Source: an uncultured Rhodopila sp. (lineage in GTDB: Bacteria > Pseudomonadota > Alphaproteobacteria > Acetobacterales > Acetobacteraceae). From it: a stretch of 32,836 nt of DNA. Position 1 is the first letter of the stretch. Each line of letters begins with the position of its first letter. Made by a program: the position numbers and the translations under genes. Of this stretch, positions 16,329-24,473 are shown piece after piece. The notes beneath the pieces are model-generated. The model did no database searches, had not been told where the DNA came from, and saw only the letters and a program-made list of their open reading frames with translations. The stretch covers positions 1-32,836 of the forward strand of contig CAINOE010000135.1 of NCBI GenBank assembly GCA_903851415.1, given 5' to 3'.

Positions 16329-17441
16329 TCAATCGATCGCCGCGTGAACCAGATTGGCCACCCGGTCGAGCCGCGCCGAATGCCACGGCTCCGGACTGAC
16401 GAAATTGGTGAGGTAGCAGAACGAAACTCCGCTGCCCGGATCGGCCCAGGCATACGACGATCCCACCCCGCCATGCCCGAACGTCTCCGGCGCGGCGATC
16501 GTCCCCAGCCCCCTGATCCGGTCGCTCATGCCGCGCACATGCGGACCGAGGCCGCGATGCATCGGGATGCCGCCCATCTGCTCGTCCGGCGCCTCGCCGG
16601 TATGGCTGCGCGTGACGTAGGCGATCAGCCGCGGCGAGAACAGCCGCACGCCGCCGAACCGCCCGCCATGCCCGAGCATCTGGTAGAATGCCGCCATCCC
16701 CCGCGCCGTCGCGTAGCCGCCCCCGGCCGGCAGCCCGGCGGCGCGGAAGGCCGCGGAGTTGTCGCGCGGCTCCGGCGCGTAGGTGTCGGCGCAGCGCGTC
16801 TGCTGCGCCTCCGGCACGCCCACGAAGATGTCGTTGCCGAGGCCGAGCGGCTCGATCACCCGCTGCCTGATCACGTCGCGGTAGTCCCGGCCGGTGACCG
16901 CCTCGATCACCATCGCCTGCACCAGGTGGGCGGCGCGGGCGTGGTATTGCAGCTTCGTGCCGGGGCGCCATTCCAGCGCGAAATCGCTCACCTCCGCCCG
17001 CATCCGCGCGTGATCGGTCCATGCCGCCCGGGTCACGTCGCCGTTCGGGAAGCCGCCCTGGTGCGTCATCACCTGCTGCAGCGTGATGTCGCCTTTTCCC
17101 CCCGCCGCGAACTCCGGCAGGTGATCGGCCACGCGGTCCATGAACGACAGCCTGCCGTCCTCCACCAGCGTCCAGACCGCCGCCGAGGTCAGCACCTTGG
17201 TCTGGCTGAACAGCAGAAACAGCGTGTCCGGGGTGGCGGCGACGGTGCCGCCCTCGGTCCGCGCGTCGCCATAGCTGCGGAACAGCGCCAGCCTGCCGTG
17301 GCGGGCCAGCGCGATCTGCGCCCCGGCGTAGCGGCCCTCGGCGATATGCAAGCGGATGAGCGCATCGAGGCGATCGAGCGGCGCGGCGGCGAAGCCGAGC
17401 GCCAAAAGGCTGGATTCAGGCAGCGGATCGGTGCTGGCCAT
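16329..17441 (-). CDS. Beta-lactamase-fold serine hydrolase (class C / family VIII esterase-like)
   Basis: Serine hydrolase of the beta-lactamase/penicillin-binding superfamily, probably an esterase or peptidase. The catalytic SxxK is SQTK with Ser79 and Lys82. The second motif, usually YxN or YxS, is Tyr166-His-Ala (KLQYHARAAHLV). The third, usually KTG, is HGG in FGHGGVGSSYAW, as in many family VIII esterases. The helical region MTHQGGFPNG after the SxxK block is typical. I chose ATG 17439-17441, directly after AGGAGG on the reverse strand; the frame extends to 17555 but that runs into a repeat. It is 370 aa. There is no signal peptide, so it is probably cytoplasmic. The phosphoesterase follows 118 bases downstream in the same direction and could be co-transcribed. 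Confidence 0.92.
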   Translation of the reverse strand: MASTDPLPESSLLALGFAAAPLDRLDALIRLHIAEGRYAGAQIALARHGRLALFRSYGDARTEGGTVAATPDTLFLLFSQTKVLTSAAVWTLVEDGRLSFMDRVADHLPEFAAGGKGDITLQQVMTHQGGFPNGDVTRAAWTDHARMRAEVSDFALEWRPGTKLQYHARAAHLVQAMVIEAVTGRDYRDVIRQRVIEPLGLGNDIFVGVPEAQQTRCADTYAPEPRDNSAAFRAAGLPAGGGYATARGMAAFYQMLGHGGRFGGVRLFSPRLIAYVTRSHTGEAPDEQMGGIPMHRGLGPHVRGMSDRIRGLGTIAAPETFGHGGVGSSYAWADPGSGVSFCYLTNFVSPEPWHSARLDRVANLVHAAID

Positions 17442-17520
17442 GTCGGTTTCCTCCTGCTCGCCGGTCGCCGGCAGGCTAGAGCGGTTCGGGGCTGACTGAA
17501 AGGCGACGGACGCTGCCCCA

Positions 17521-17552
17521 CCGTCATGCCCCGGCTTGTTGGGCCATGACGA
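17521..17552. repeat. Palindromic intergenic repeat, short copy C
   Basis: CCGTCATGCCCCGGCTTGTT followed by GGGCCATGACG forms an imperfect palindrome (GTCATG with CATGAC ends). It shares the CATGxCxxGGCTTGT core with the left arm of copy A at 694. It lies upstream of the serine hydrolase. Only one half of the larger element seems present. Confidence 0.4.
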
Positions 17553-17902
17553 CAAAGGCCGCCGTCGTGATTCCAGTCAGCGCGAAAATGCTCTATGCCG
17601 AATGGCGGCGCTGTACCCCCGGTCAGGACGGCGGCGGATTTCAACCGTGGGAAATTGGCGGGCAATAAGCTGGCGGAGACAATTCACATGTATGACAGAC
17701 AGGGGAATGTCCCTGTTGCTTCAGGAATCATGTGGATCGCCGATCAAGTTTTGTCCCAGACACATCGATGTGTGCCCGACAGGAACCGTATGGACAGATG
17801 CCTGTTAGGAGCTTCAGGCATCACCCAAGAGGGTGGGAGTGACAGAAGCCTATTCGAAGGGATTTTTTGAAGGTTATCAAAACCATTAGCGACGCTCAGG
17901 AT

Positions 17903-18040
17903 TCAAACCGCCAGCCGTGACCTCACCTCTTGCATTCGGGCATGGGCCGTGTCCATATCGAGCCGGGAGCTAGGTCGGAAGCGCCCGGATCCGCATAGCG
18001 TCTCCGCGAGGCTGGTTTTGTGCCGGCGTAGCGTAAGCAT
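17903..18040 (-). CDS. Possible 45-residue protein, divergent from the Cys-rich gene
   Basis: An ATG at 18038-18040 on the reverse strand opens 45 codons ending in TGA. The peptide begins MLTLRRHKTSLAETLCGSG and ends MDTAHARMQEVRSRLAV, which looks like an amphipathic helix. It would be transcribed divergently from the small Cys-rich gene out of the same AT-rich patch. No ribosome site is evident and I know no family; it may be a fragment of a lost gene. Confidence 0.22.
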   Translation of the reverse strand: MLTLRRHKTSLAETLCGSGRFRPSSRLDMDTAHARMQEVRSRLAV

Positions 18041-18045
18041 ATAAT
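18018..18045 (+). promoter_or_regulatory. Promoter of the small Cys-rich gene
   Basis: A perfect TATAAT lies at 18040-18045, 16 bases after a weak TTGTGC (18018-18023). The next ~40 bases are AT-rich, and AGGA at 18077-18080 sits seven bases before the ATG at 18088. This is the best sigma-70-type -10 box I see in the window. Confidence 0.55.
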
Positions 18046-18087
18046 TTTATCAGATCAACTGTTACATTTGAGGAATAGGATTAAAAA

Positions 18088-18303
18088 ATGAAGACCTGCA
18101 CGATTTGGGGCGATCTGTCGTCTGATCGCGCCTCCGAGCAATATCCTAACGTCACGGTATGCGATTCCTGCGTGGAGCGCCGTCAGGCGAAGGGTGAGGA
18201 ACCGCCCATCCTCAGCGTAGATGGAAGGTATGACTCCTACCACGGTGAGGTGTGTCACTTTTGCCAAAAGACAAAAGATGAGGAAGACGCCGAGCGGCAG
18301 TGA
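18088..18303 (+). CDS. Small Cys-rich, zinc-ribbon-like protein, 71 aa
   Basis: I recognise no named family. The protein has cysteines at 4, 25, 28, 56 and 59, the last four as two knuckles (VCDSCVERR and VCHFCQKTK) that would bind one Zn2+. The N-terminus reads MKTCTIWGDL. By analogy with zinc ribbons a CxxC would be expected here, but residue 7 is Trp (TGG, one base from a Cys codon), so a second site would lack a ligand. The middle (SVDGRYDSYHG) is polar and the C-terminus is acidic. A clear promoter and ribosome site support expression. Base composition is lower in GC than the neighbours, suggesting horizontal arrival. Role unknown; DNA/RNA or protein binding is possible. Confidence 0.6.
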   Translation: MKTCTIWGDLSSDRASEQYPNVTVCDSCVERRQAKGEEPPILSVDGRYDSYHGEVCHFCQKTKDEEDAERQ

Positions 18304-18461
18304 AACACGGTACGCGTCAGGACAGCGGGGCGTGTCCCTATGGGCCAGGGTGCTAATTAGACTAATCCGCAATCACGCCGCTGCCGACGCGGCCCCCGCG
18401 CCATCGGTTGCAGCGCGATGACGATCGGGAGCGCCGGGCAGCTTGCCCCGCTCCCGGGCCG

Positions 18462-18812
18462 TCAGGACTTCCGGACCCCGGGTTCCGGGTCCTGCTTGCC
18501 CGGCGGTTCGGCGGCGAAGGCTTCGCGCGCGGCATGCGCGGCGCGCGAGAAGCGGTTGGCGGTTTCGACCACCGTGTGCACGCCCTCGACAATCGGCCGG
18601 ATCGGCTTCGTTTCGCCCAGCGCCTCGACCGCTCCCGACGCCGTCCGGGTGAGCGACGTCACGACGCTGTCGATCGAGTCCGGCGCAGCGGATTTTACGC
18701 GGCCCAATACATGTGTGGTGGCGTTTGCGGCGGTGGAGGCAAGCTTCTCCGCACGCTCCCTGGCCGAACCGATTGTGTCCTGCGCCAGTTTTTTCAGTGA
18801 ATCCAGGATCAT
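18462..18812 (-). CDS. Small helical protein (phasin/apolipoprotein-like pattern), 116 aa
   Basis: No named family recognised. From ATG 18810-18812 (preceded by GGAGAGG on the reverse strand) it encodes an almost wholly alpha-helical protein. It has alternating small/charged residues without Trp or Cys: MILDSLKKLAQDTIGSARER, then EKLASTAANATTHVLGRVKS, and later VEGVHTVVETANRFSRAAHA. The amphipathic pattern resembles phasins or other granule/membrane-surface helices, but I see no decisive motif. The C-terminal 15 residues are Pro/Glu-rich and probably disordered. It lies 180 bases downstream of the alpha/beta hydrolase gene on the same strand; some phasins and polyhydroxyalkanoate hydrolases are neighbours, which is only suggestive. 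Confidence 0.65.
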   Translation of the reverse strand: MILDSLKKLAQDTIGSARERAEKLASTAANATTHVLGRVKSAAPDSIDSVVTSLTRTASGAVEALGETKPIRPIVEGVHTVVETANRFSRAAHAAREAFAAEPPGKQDPEPGVRKS

Positions 18813-18992
18813 TTTGCCTCTCCATGGATAGGGCGGCGTCCGCGCGCGGGCGGACAGACCGGCAGCCGCACGACAGGATCCGCCCCGAACCATATGGCAG
18901 GCTCGCAGCGTTACCACAATATGCTATCGAATACTCGACGGCGTTTGCCAAATGCTGCCCGGGAAATACTTTAATACAGGCCGCCGCGGCCA

Positions 18993-19745
18993 CTACGGCA
19001 GCGTACCGATCCGGCCGCCCCGGCAAGGCCCGGGCGCGTGGCAGGCGTCCAGCCGCTCCCGCACGATCGCGGCGACGGCCGGATCGTTGGCGATCATCAC
19101 GTGCGATGCATCGATCTCGAAACATTCCTCCGGCCGCGCCGGGTCGCGGCAGCTTTCCCAGGCAACGATCCCGTCGCGCCGGCTGAAGAGCGATGCGCAG
19201 GGCACCGGCAACGGAAGCTGCAAATCCTCCGCCAGCCCGGCCAGCCCGGGCACCGGCCAGATTTTCAGGGCCGGACGCAACGGCATCCAGAAGCTGTCCA
19301 TCGGAGCGCGGAACGGGCTGCACACGGTGATCACCTGGCGGACCAGTCCGGGGTGGCGCAAAGCGAGCCAGCGGCAGAACAAGCCGCCCATGCTGAGCCC
19401 GACCAGGCTCACAGGCCCGTGCGTCTCGGCCAGCGCCAGCAGGCGGGCCTCGATGCCGTGCATCAACCGGTGCGTCGGACCCCAGTCGGTGCCCAGGTCC
19501 CAACCGAAGCAGGCATAGCCTGCCCGCGCGATCGCGGCGCGCAGGCGGACTGTCTGCCAGTCGCCGCAAAACAACGTCGGAATCACCAGCACGGCACCGC
19601 GCGTGCCGCCGCTGCCCGCGGATTCGTGCCGCATGCACATGAGGTCCAGCGCCCTGGGGAATAGCAGCAGGAACTCCCGGGCCGTGGCGCGCGGCGGCGG
19701 CCGGTTGGGCTGATACGGCGCTGGGGGCGATGCAGGTCGCGGCAT
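18993..19745 (-). CDS. Alpha/beta hydrolase, 250 aa
   Basis: Alpha/beta-hydrolase-fold enzyme, possibly a lipase/esterase or lecithin-acyltransferase-like protein. The nucleophile elbow is VSLVGLSMGGLFCRWLALRH (Ser in GLSMGG). Upstream are the oxyanion-side strand VLVIPTLFCGDWQTVRLRAA and ACFGWDLGTDWGPT. The late His is in EIDASHVMIAND, followed by a helix typical after the catalytic His. The acid is probably the Asp in SLFSRRDGIV. I chose ATG 19743-19745. The frame extends to 19979, but that part is Arg/Pro-rich. No Shine-Dalgarno is present, but TAGGGT lies seven bases before the ATG, which would suit a leaderless transcript. No signal peptide is seen. Confidence 0.85.
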   Translation of the reverse strand: MPRPASPPAPYQPNRPPPRATAREFLLLFPRALDLMCMRHESAGSGGTRGAVLVIPTLFCGDWQTVRLRAAIARAGYACFGWDLGTDWGPTHRLMHGIEARLLALAETHGPVSLVGLSMGGLFCRWLALRHPGLVRQVITVCSPFRAPMDSFWMPLRPALKIWPVPGLAGLAEDLQLPLPVPCASLFSRRDGIVAWESCRDPARPEECFEIDASHVMIANDPAVAAIVRERLDACHAPGPCRGGRIGTLP

Positions 19746-19995
19746 GGCAGGAACCCTATGCCAAACCGGGCCTCGTTCAAAACCGCGCGGCCATGCCGAG
19801 CCGGCGTTTGCCCGGGCGCGCCACCGTCGGGTGCGCCCGCTTGGAGACGCCAGGGGCAAAGCGGCCGAACGCGCGCGTCTGCATTTCTGCCTTGGATGCC
19901 TCGGGCAGGAAAATGCCTTCCCGCAGATTTTCTGCAGCACCGGTTGCGAATTCGTCAATTTTTGCGGAAGCCGGTGCAACTGAAGGTCGTATTAC

Positions 19996-20022
19996 TTGTT
20001 CGACCGTCGGCAACGGTATAAG
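19996..20022 (+). promoter_or_regulatory. Candidate promoter of the nuclease-like secreted protein
   Basis: TTGTTC (19996-20001) and TATAAG (20017-20022) are separated by 15 bases in an AT-richer patch, about 35 bases before the start codon. A second AT-rich word CATAATATC follows. Spacing is short of ideal. Confidence 0.3.
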
Positions 20023-20057
20023 TTGCGCAATCATAATATCACGCCCGAGAGGTTTGT

Positions 20058-21605
20058 ATGCTTCGCCGTCGCGTCGTCCGGCTCTACAGTGAGCGTCTGG
20101 CGGCGATGCTGTTGCTGGCGACGGCGGCGACGCTCGGCGGCGCCCACGGGGCAGGGGCGCAGTCCGGCGTCCCCGCGAGCGCGATCGGCATTGCCCGGGC
20201 CGAAACGGGGTTGAAGCTGGCCGGGTCAAACCTGGATGCCGATCCGATCATCGGGGCGACGGATGTGCTGGCGCCGCCGCAGGCGCTGACTCTGGTTCAC
20301 CCGACCGTCGTGACCACGGCCCGGCTTACGGCGGATGCCGCCGGCGTCAACCTGTTTGGCATCGACGGTGAGGCCGGAGATGCCGCGCAAGGCCTGCAGG
20401 CGTACCTGGAGGCGGCCGGAGACCGGGTCTCCTGCATCCCTCAAGGCAATGCAGGCCATGTCTGCGCGACGCCGGATGGAACCGACATCGCCGAGGTTGC
20501 CCTGGTGAACGGGGCAGCGCGTGCGAGGCCGGAAGCGCCGGACGCCTACCGGGAGCAGGAGATCGCGGCGCAGACCGCCCGGCGCGGCCTCTGGGGCAAC
20601 CTGCCGCCACCGCCGGAAACCCTGCGGCACCCGGTGGTCCGCGACACCGCGACTCTGGCCTCGGCGACCAGAACCTACCCGTTGTCCGGGGTGATCGGCC
20701 TGGATGCGGCCTACGCCGATGAGCTTCAGCTCTATATCGAGGCGCACGGCGATAGCGTGACCTGCGCGGCGCAGAATGAGGCGGACAATTACGTCTGCGT
20801 TTTGCCCGACGGCAATGATGTCGCCAAAGTCGCCCTGGTCAACGGCGACGCGCGGGTTGGTCCGGACGCGCCCGATGCTTACCGCGCGCAGCAACTGGAC
20901 GCCCTGAACAATCGCCGCGGAGTCTGGCTGGCCGCGCCGGATGAGGTCATAACCGAAGCGCTGACTCCTCCGCCGCGGACCGCGTATGTGATGGCCGCCG
21001 GCGATGACGGAACCGACGGCATCAGCTATGCCGGCGGCACGCCGATGGCGGTTATTGGCGGCGCGCCGGTTTTTCTGGCGTTCGCTGCCGGCCCGGGTTG
21101 GGGCTACTACGACCGCGACCGTCACTGGCACGTTGCCCCTGCCGCATATCGCGCCCATCTGGAGCAGTTCCATCCGGAGGGGCGGGGATTGGCCGGCTTC
21201 GGATACCATCGCGACGGAATGCGGAACGAAGCCGCGTTGCAACCCGGCAATCTTTTTCATCACGGTTCGGCATGGTACGGGCCGCCTGAACGCCCGGGCG
21301 TGTACGCCCATCCGCCGCCGCCCGGTCACCCCGGCATGGCAGAACCGCTGCGGCAGGAGCATCCTTGGGTAGATGCTCCGGGCGGCCCCCGGTTCGAGCG
21401 TCCGGGTATGTCCGGCCCGGCCGTACAGCATTGGGGCGGCACGGCGACGGCCGCTCCCCGCTTCGCTTCGCCGGCTGGCGGCGGCTTCCCCAGCCGGAGA
21501 GCAGCTCCGCCGGGCGGCTCCCGTCCCGGCGCCCCGGCACAAGCGATGCGCGCCGCCGAACCACCGCCCTATGCCAATACCGGGGCGGCGTTGAAGCACA
21601 GGTAG
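20058..21605 (+). CDS. Secreted protein with two degenerate SNase-like repeats and a Pro/His-rich tail
   Basis: 515-aa exported protein. The signal peptide is MLRRRVVRLYSERL plus a hydrophobic core, with likely cleavage after GAHGAGA (~residue 34). Two copies of one module follow. Repeat 1 (~97-178) runs from VNLFGIDGEA through GTDIAEVALVNGAARA to ARRGLW. Repeat 2 (~207-292) runs from LSGVIGLDAA through GNDVAKVALVNGDARV to NRRGVW. The layout (GID start, DVAxxLVxxGxA, AYRxQ, RRGxW) is that of staphylococcal-nuclease OB-fold domains. The catalytic Arg/Glu/Arg residues are not conserved (VNLFGID instead of VRLxGID), so nuclease activity is unlikely. Residues ~335-385 (GWGYYDRDRHWHVAPAAYR) form a third unit, then a Pro/Gly/His-rich low-complexity tail. 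The ATG follows GAGAGG. Confidence 0.75.
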   Translation: MLRRRVVRLYSERLAAMLLLATAATLGGAHGAGAQSGVPASAIGIARAETGLKLAGSNLDADPIIGATDVLAPPQALTLVHPTVVTTARLTADAAGVNLFGIDGEAGDAAQGLQAYLEAAGDRVSCIPQGNAGHVCATPDGTDIAEVALVNGAARARPEAPDAYREQEIAAQTARRGLWGNLPPPPETLRHPVVRDTATLASATRTYPLSGVIGLDAAYADELQLYIEAHGDSVTCAAQNEADNYVCVLPDGNDVAKVALVNGDARVGPDAPDAYRAQQLDALNNRRGVWLAAPDEVITEALTPPPRTAYVMAAGDDGTDGISYAGGTPMAVIGGAPVFLAFAAGPGWGYYDRDRHWHVAPAAYRAHLEQFHPEGRGLAGFGYHRDGMRNEAALQPGNLFHHGSAWYGPPERPGVYAHPPPPGHPGMAEPLRQEHPWVDAPGGPRFERPGMSGPAVQHWGGTATAAPRFASPAGGGFPSRRAAPPGGSRPGAPAQAMRAAEPPPYANTGAALKHR

Positions 21606-21630
21606 CCCCGCAGCGTTGCAGGGTTATAAC

Positions 21631-21659
21631 TTGCAAAGGTTGCCGGCCTCACTTAAATG
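21631..21659 (+). promoter_or_regulatory. Candidate promoter of rpoZ-rel
   Basis: TTGCAA (21631-21636) and TTAAAT (21653-21658) are 16 bases apart, about 40 bases before the rpoZ start, in an AT-rich patch. GGAGGATG precedes the ATG at 21698 as a strong ribosome site. Confidence 0.4.
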
Positions 21660-21697
21660 GACCGTTCCCCTGAAGCTCGTAACCGGAGGATGAGCGC

Positions 21698-22108
21698 ATG
21701 GCGCGCGTCACCGTTGAAGACTGCGTTCAAAAAGTCCCCAACCGCTTCGAGCTCGTTCTGCTCGCGGCGCAGCGTGCCCGTAACATCAGCCGCGGGGAAG
21801 AGCTGACCATCGACCGCGACAACGACAAGAATCCCGTCGTCGCGCTGCGCGAAATCGCCGAGGAAACGATCGAGCTGCCACGCATCGAACAGGATCTGAT
21901 CAAGTCCCTGTCGCGCTCGCCGGAGCCGGAGCCCGCGGACGAGGAAGTGCTCGACCTGATCCCAACCGATCAGAACATCTTCGGCCTGCAGGATGTCGCC
22001 GCCGAGGAAGAAGCGGCCAGCCTGCCGGCGGATGCGGACGAGGGCCTCTCGCCCGAGGATCTGGAAGCGGCCATCGAGGCGGAACTCGGCGGCCGGGCCG
22101 CGCGGTAG
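21698..22108 (+). CDS. rpoZ: RNA polymerase omega subunit
   Basis: Small subunit that helps assemble beta-prime in RNA polymerase and, in proteobacteria, forms part of a (p)ppGpp binding site. The N-terminal ~60 residues carry the family pattern: [20 protein letters not shown], then [13 protein letters not shown], then [14 protein letters not shown]. The remaining ~75 residues are an acidic Glu/Pro/Asp-rich tail ([18 protein letters not shown]), longer than in E. coli but usual in alphaproteobacteria. A strong GGAGG ribosome site precedes the ATG. The rel gene starts eight bases after the stop, so the two are co-transcribed, pairing a ppGpp target with the ppGpp enzyme. Confidence 0.96.
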   Translation: MARVTVEDCVQKVPNRFELVLLAAQRARNISRGEELTIDRDNDKNPVVALREIAEETIELPRIEQDLIKSLSRSPEPEPADEEVLDLIPTDQNIFGLQDVAAEEEAASLPADADEGLSPEDLEAAIEAELGGRAAR

Positions 22109-22115
22109 CGCGCCC

Positions 22116-24440
22116 ATGAAGGAGGGGGGATACGGCGGCGAGCTGGAACGGTCAGCGCCGACCCCCGCGCGTTTGACCAATCCGTTCCTGCCTCCACCGC
22201 CGCCGGTTGCGGGCGATCTCGCCGTGTTTCCCGGGCCTTCGGGTCCGGGCCTGATTCCGCAACGCGAGTTGACGCGCAAGATTCTCGACTATGACCCGAA
22301 AGCCGAAACGTCGCTGATCGACGCGGCCTACGAACTGGCATCCCGGGCGCATGTCACGCAGCGCCGCGACAACGGCGACCCGTACATCACCCACCCGGTT
22401 GCCGTCGCCGACATCCTCGCGAGCTATCGCCTCGATGTCGCCTCGATCGCCACGGCACTGCTGCACGACGTGGTCGAGGACACCACCTACAAACTGTCCG
22501 AGATCGAAGCCAGGTTCGGCAAGGAGATTGCCGGTCTGGTCGATGGCGTCACCAAGCTGACGCGACTCGAGCTGCAATCGGACCGCACCAAGCAGGCGGA
22601 GAATTTCCGCAAGCTCGTTCTCGCCATGAGCCGCGACATTCGCGTACTTCTGGTGAAGCTGGCCGATCGGCTGCATAATATGCGGACTTTGCACTTTGTG
22701 CGGGACCCGGAGCGGCGGCGGCGCATCGCCCGCGAGACGATGGAAATCTACGCTCCGCTCGCCGAACGCATCGGCATGGATGCGGTGAAGGTCGAGTTGC
22801 AGACGCTGGCGTTCACGCAACTGGAGCCGGAAGCTTATGCAACGATCCAGGCCCGGCTGAACTTCCTGCGCGGCCAGGGCGCCGACGTGATCGATGACGT
22901 CCGCAACGAGCTGATCCAGGTCTGCAAGGAAAGCGGAGTCGATGTCGTCTCGATCACGGGACGCGAGAAGTCGCCGTATTCGATCTGGGAGAAGATGCAC
23001 CGGCGCAATGTCGCCTTCGAGCAGTTGTCCGACATCATGGCGTTCCGCATCGTCGTGGCCACCAAGGCGGACTGCTACGCGGCGCTGGGCGCGGTGCACT
23101 CGGCCTATCCGGTGATCGCCGGGCGGTTCAAGGACTACATCTCGACGCCGAAATCGAACGGCTACCAGTCGCTGCACACCGGTGTCACGCTGCGCCAGCC
23201 GCGCAACCAGAAGATCGAGGTGCAGATCCGCACGGACGAAATGAACGACGTGGCGGAGAACGGCGTCGCCTCGCACTGGGTCTACAAGGCGCCCGACAAG
23301 AAGGTGGACGGCACCGACGTGCAGCGCTTCCGCTGGGTGCAGGACCTGCTGGAAATCTTGGAGGACTCGTCGGCGCCGGATGAGTTCCTGGAAAACACCA
23401 AGCTGGAACTCTACGCCGATCAGGTGTTTTGTTTCACGCCGAAGGGGCAGTTGATCCAGTTGCCGCGCGGCGCCACCCCGGTCGACTTCGCCTACGCCGT
23501 GCACTCCCAGGTCGGCGATACCTGCGTCGGCGCCAAGGTGAACGGGCGGCTGATGCCGCTGCGGCATCATTTGGAAAACGGCGACCAGGTGGAGATCATG
23601 ACCGCGCGCGGCGGAACTCCGTCGCCGCAATGGGACCGCTTTGTCGTCACCGGCAAGGCACGCGCCCGCATCCGCCGCTTCATCCACCAGGAGCAGCGCG
23701 AGCAAAGCCGCAACGCCGGCCGGGTCGAACTGACCAAGGCGTTCCGCCAGGCGGGGGTGGACGGATCGGAGAAGGCGCTGGAACCGGCGCTGAAGGCGCT
23801 GAAAATCGCCAGCGTGGACGAGTTGTATATCGCCGTCGGCAACGGCAACGTGGTCGCCAAGGACGTGGTGCACGCGGCGTATCCCGAGCTGCGGCAGGCG
23901 CCCCGCGCGCCGCGGATGATGCCGCCGATGCTGCCGCGCGGGCGGCTGCCGGCCCGGCGCGACCACGACATGCCGATCACGGGTCTGGTGGCGGGGATGG
24001 CCTATACCTTCGCCGGCTGCTGCCATCCGGTGCCGGGGGATGAGATCGTCGGCATCGTCACCACCGGCAAGGGCGTCACGATCCACGGCCGCGAGTGCCA
24101 GACCCTGGCGAGTTTCGCCGCAACGCCGGAGCGGTATATAGACGTGGACTGGAACTACGAGAACCTCGGCAAGCACGGAGCCGGGGAGAAAGGCGAAGGC
24201 CATACCGCCCGCATCAGCGTGATCGCGGCGAACGAGCAGACTGCCCTTGCGGACCTGTCGAATGCCATCGCCAAGCAGGAGGGCTCGGTTACCAACCTGA
24301 AGATCGTCAACCGCCAGCAGGATTTCATGGAGGTTCTGGTGGATGTCGATGTGCGCGATATCGCGCATCTGTCCAAGGTCATCGTCGGTCTGCGCGGGTT
24401 GAAGTCGATCAAGGGCGTGGAGCGGGCGACCGGTGGTTGA
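22116..24440 (+). CDS. rel: Bifunctional (p)ppGpp synthetase/hydrolase (Rel/SpoT)
   Basis: Makes and degrades the stringent-response alarmone (p)ppGpp. Domains in order: HD hydrolase (~90-240) with HDVVEDT at His117-Asp118 and LADRLHNMRTL; synthetase (~270-400) with RFKDYISTPKSNGYQSLHT from Arg337, where the RxKD form marks bifunctional enzymes rather than synthesis-only RelA (ExDD); TGS (~435-500, FTPKGQLIQLPRGATPVDFA); a conserved-Cys region with GCCHPVPGDEIVG at ~634; and a C-terminal ACT domain (~690-774). Residues 1-50 are a Pro-rich extension (NPFLPPPPPVAG). I chose ATG 22116, right after rpoZ; an overlapping upstream start is open but unlikely. The length is 774 aa. It is the only Rel-type gene in the window. 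Confidence 0.96.
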   Translation: MKEGGYGGELERSAPTPARLTNPFLPPPPPVAGDLAVFPGPSGPGLIPQRELTRKILDYDPKAETSLIDAAYELASRAHVTQRRDNGDPYITHPVAVADILASYRLDVASIATALLHDVVEDTTYKLSEIEARFGKEIAGLVDGVTKLTRLELQSDRTKQAENFRKLVLAMSRDIRVLLVKLADRLHNMRTLHFVRDPERRRRIARETMEIYAPLAERIGMDAVKVELQTLAFTQLEPEAYATIQARLNFLRGQGADVIDDVRNELIQVCKESGVDVVSITGREKSPYSIWEKMHRRNVAFEQLSDIMAFRIVVATKADCYAALGAVHSAYPVIAGRFKDYISTPKSNGYQSLHTGVTLRQPRNQKIEVQIRTDEMNDVAENGVASHWVYKAPDKKVDGTDVQRFRWVQDLLEILEDSSAPDEFLENTKLELYADQVFCFTPKGQLIQLPRGATPVDFAYAVHSQVGDTCVGAKVNGRLMPLRHHLENGDQVEIMTARGGTPSPQWDRFVVTGKARARIRRFIHQEQREQSRNAGRVELTKAFRQAGVDGSEKALEPALKALKIASVDELYIAVGNGNVVAKDVVHAAYPELRQAPRAPRMMPPMLPRGRLPARRDHDMPITGLVAGMAYTFAGCCHPVPGDEIVGIVTTGKGVTIHGRECQTLASFAATPERYIDVDWNYENLGKHGAGEKGEGHTARISVIAANEQTALADLSNAIAKQEGSVTNLKIVNRQQDFMEVLVDVDVRDIAHLSKVIVGLRGLKSIKGVERATGG

Positions 24441-24473
24441 CGAGAGCTCCCGGGTGACGCTGCGTCCCTCCGC

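Larger units (their letters stand above)
17571..18087. other. Lower-GC intergenic islet
   Basis: About 500 bases between the serine hydrolase and the small Cys-rich gene, visibly less GC-rich than the surroundings from about 17690 onwards. Forward open frames at 17595-17870 (91 codons) and 17536-17808 overlap in different frames. Neither has a ribosome site or a recognisable domain, so I do not call them. A short reverse frame (17903-18040) and the promoter of the next gene are listed separately. Confidence 0.45.

Noticed and set aside
16317..17495. A 392-codon forward frame opposite the serine hydrolase
   Set aside because: The Arg/His/Pro-rich translation has no domain, and the reverse-strand gene has motifs and a ribosome site.
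17895..17915. A T-arm-like word (reverse strand GGTTTGAATCC) suggesting a tRNA
   Set aside because: The invariant C of the T-loop is T, and no acceptor stem, D-arm or anticodon arm can be folded around it. I found no tRNA, rRNA or CRISPR array in the window.
18373..19638. A 421-codon reverse frame overlapping the alpha/beta hydrolase and the helical protein
   Set aside because: It is a different frame of the same strand. The hydrolase frame has GLSMGG and a catalytic His; this one has only Arg/Ala/Gly-rich sequence.
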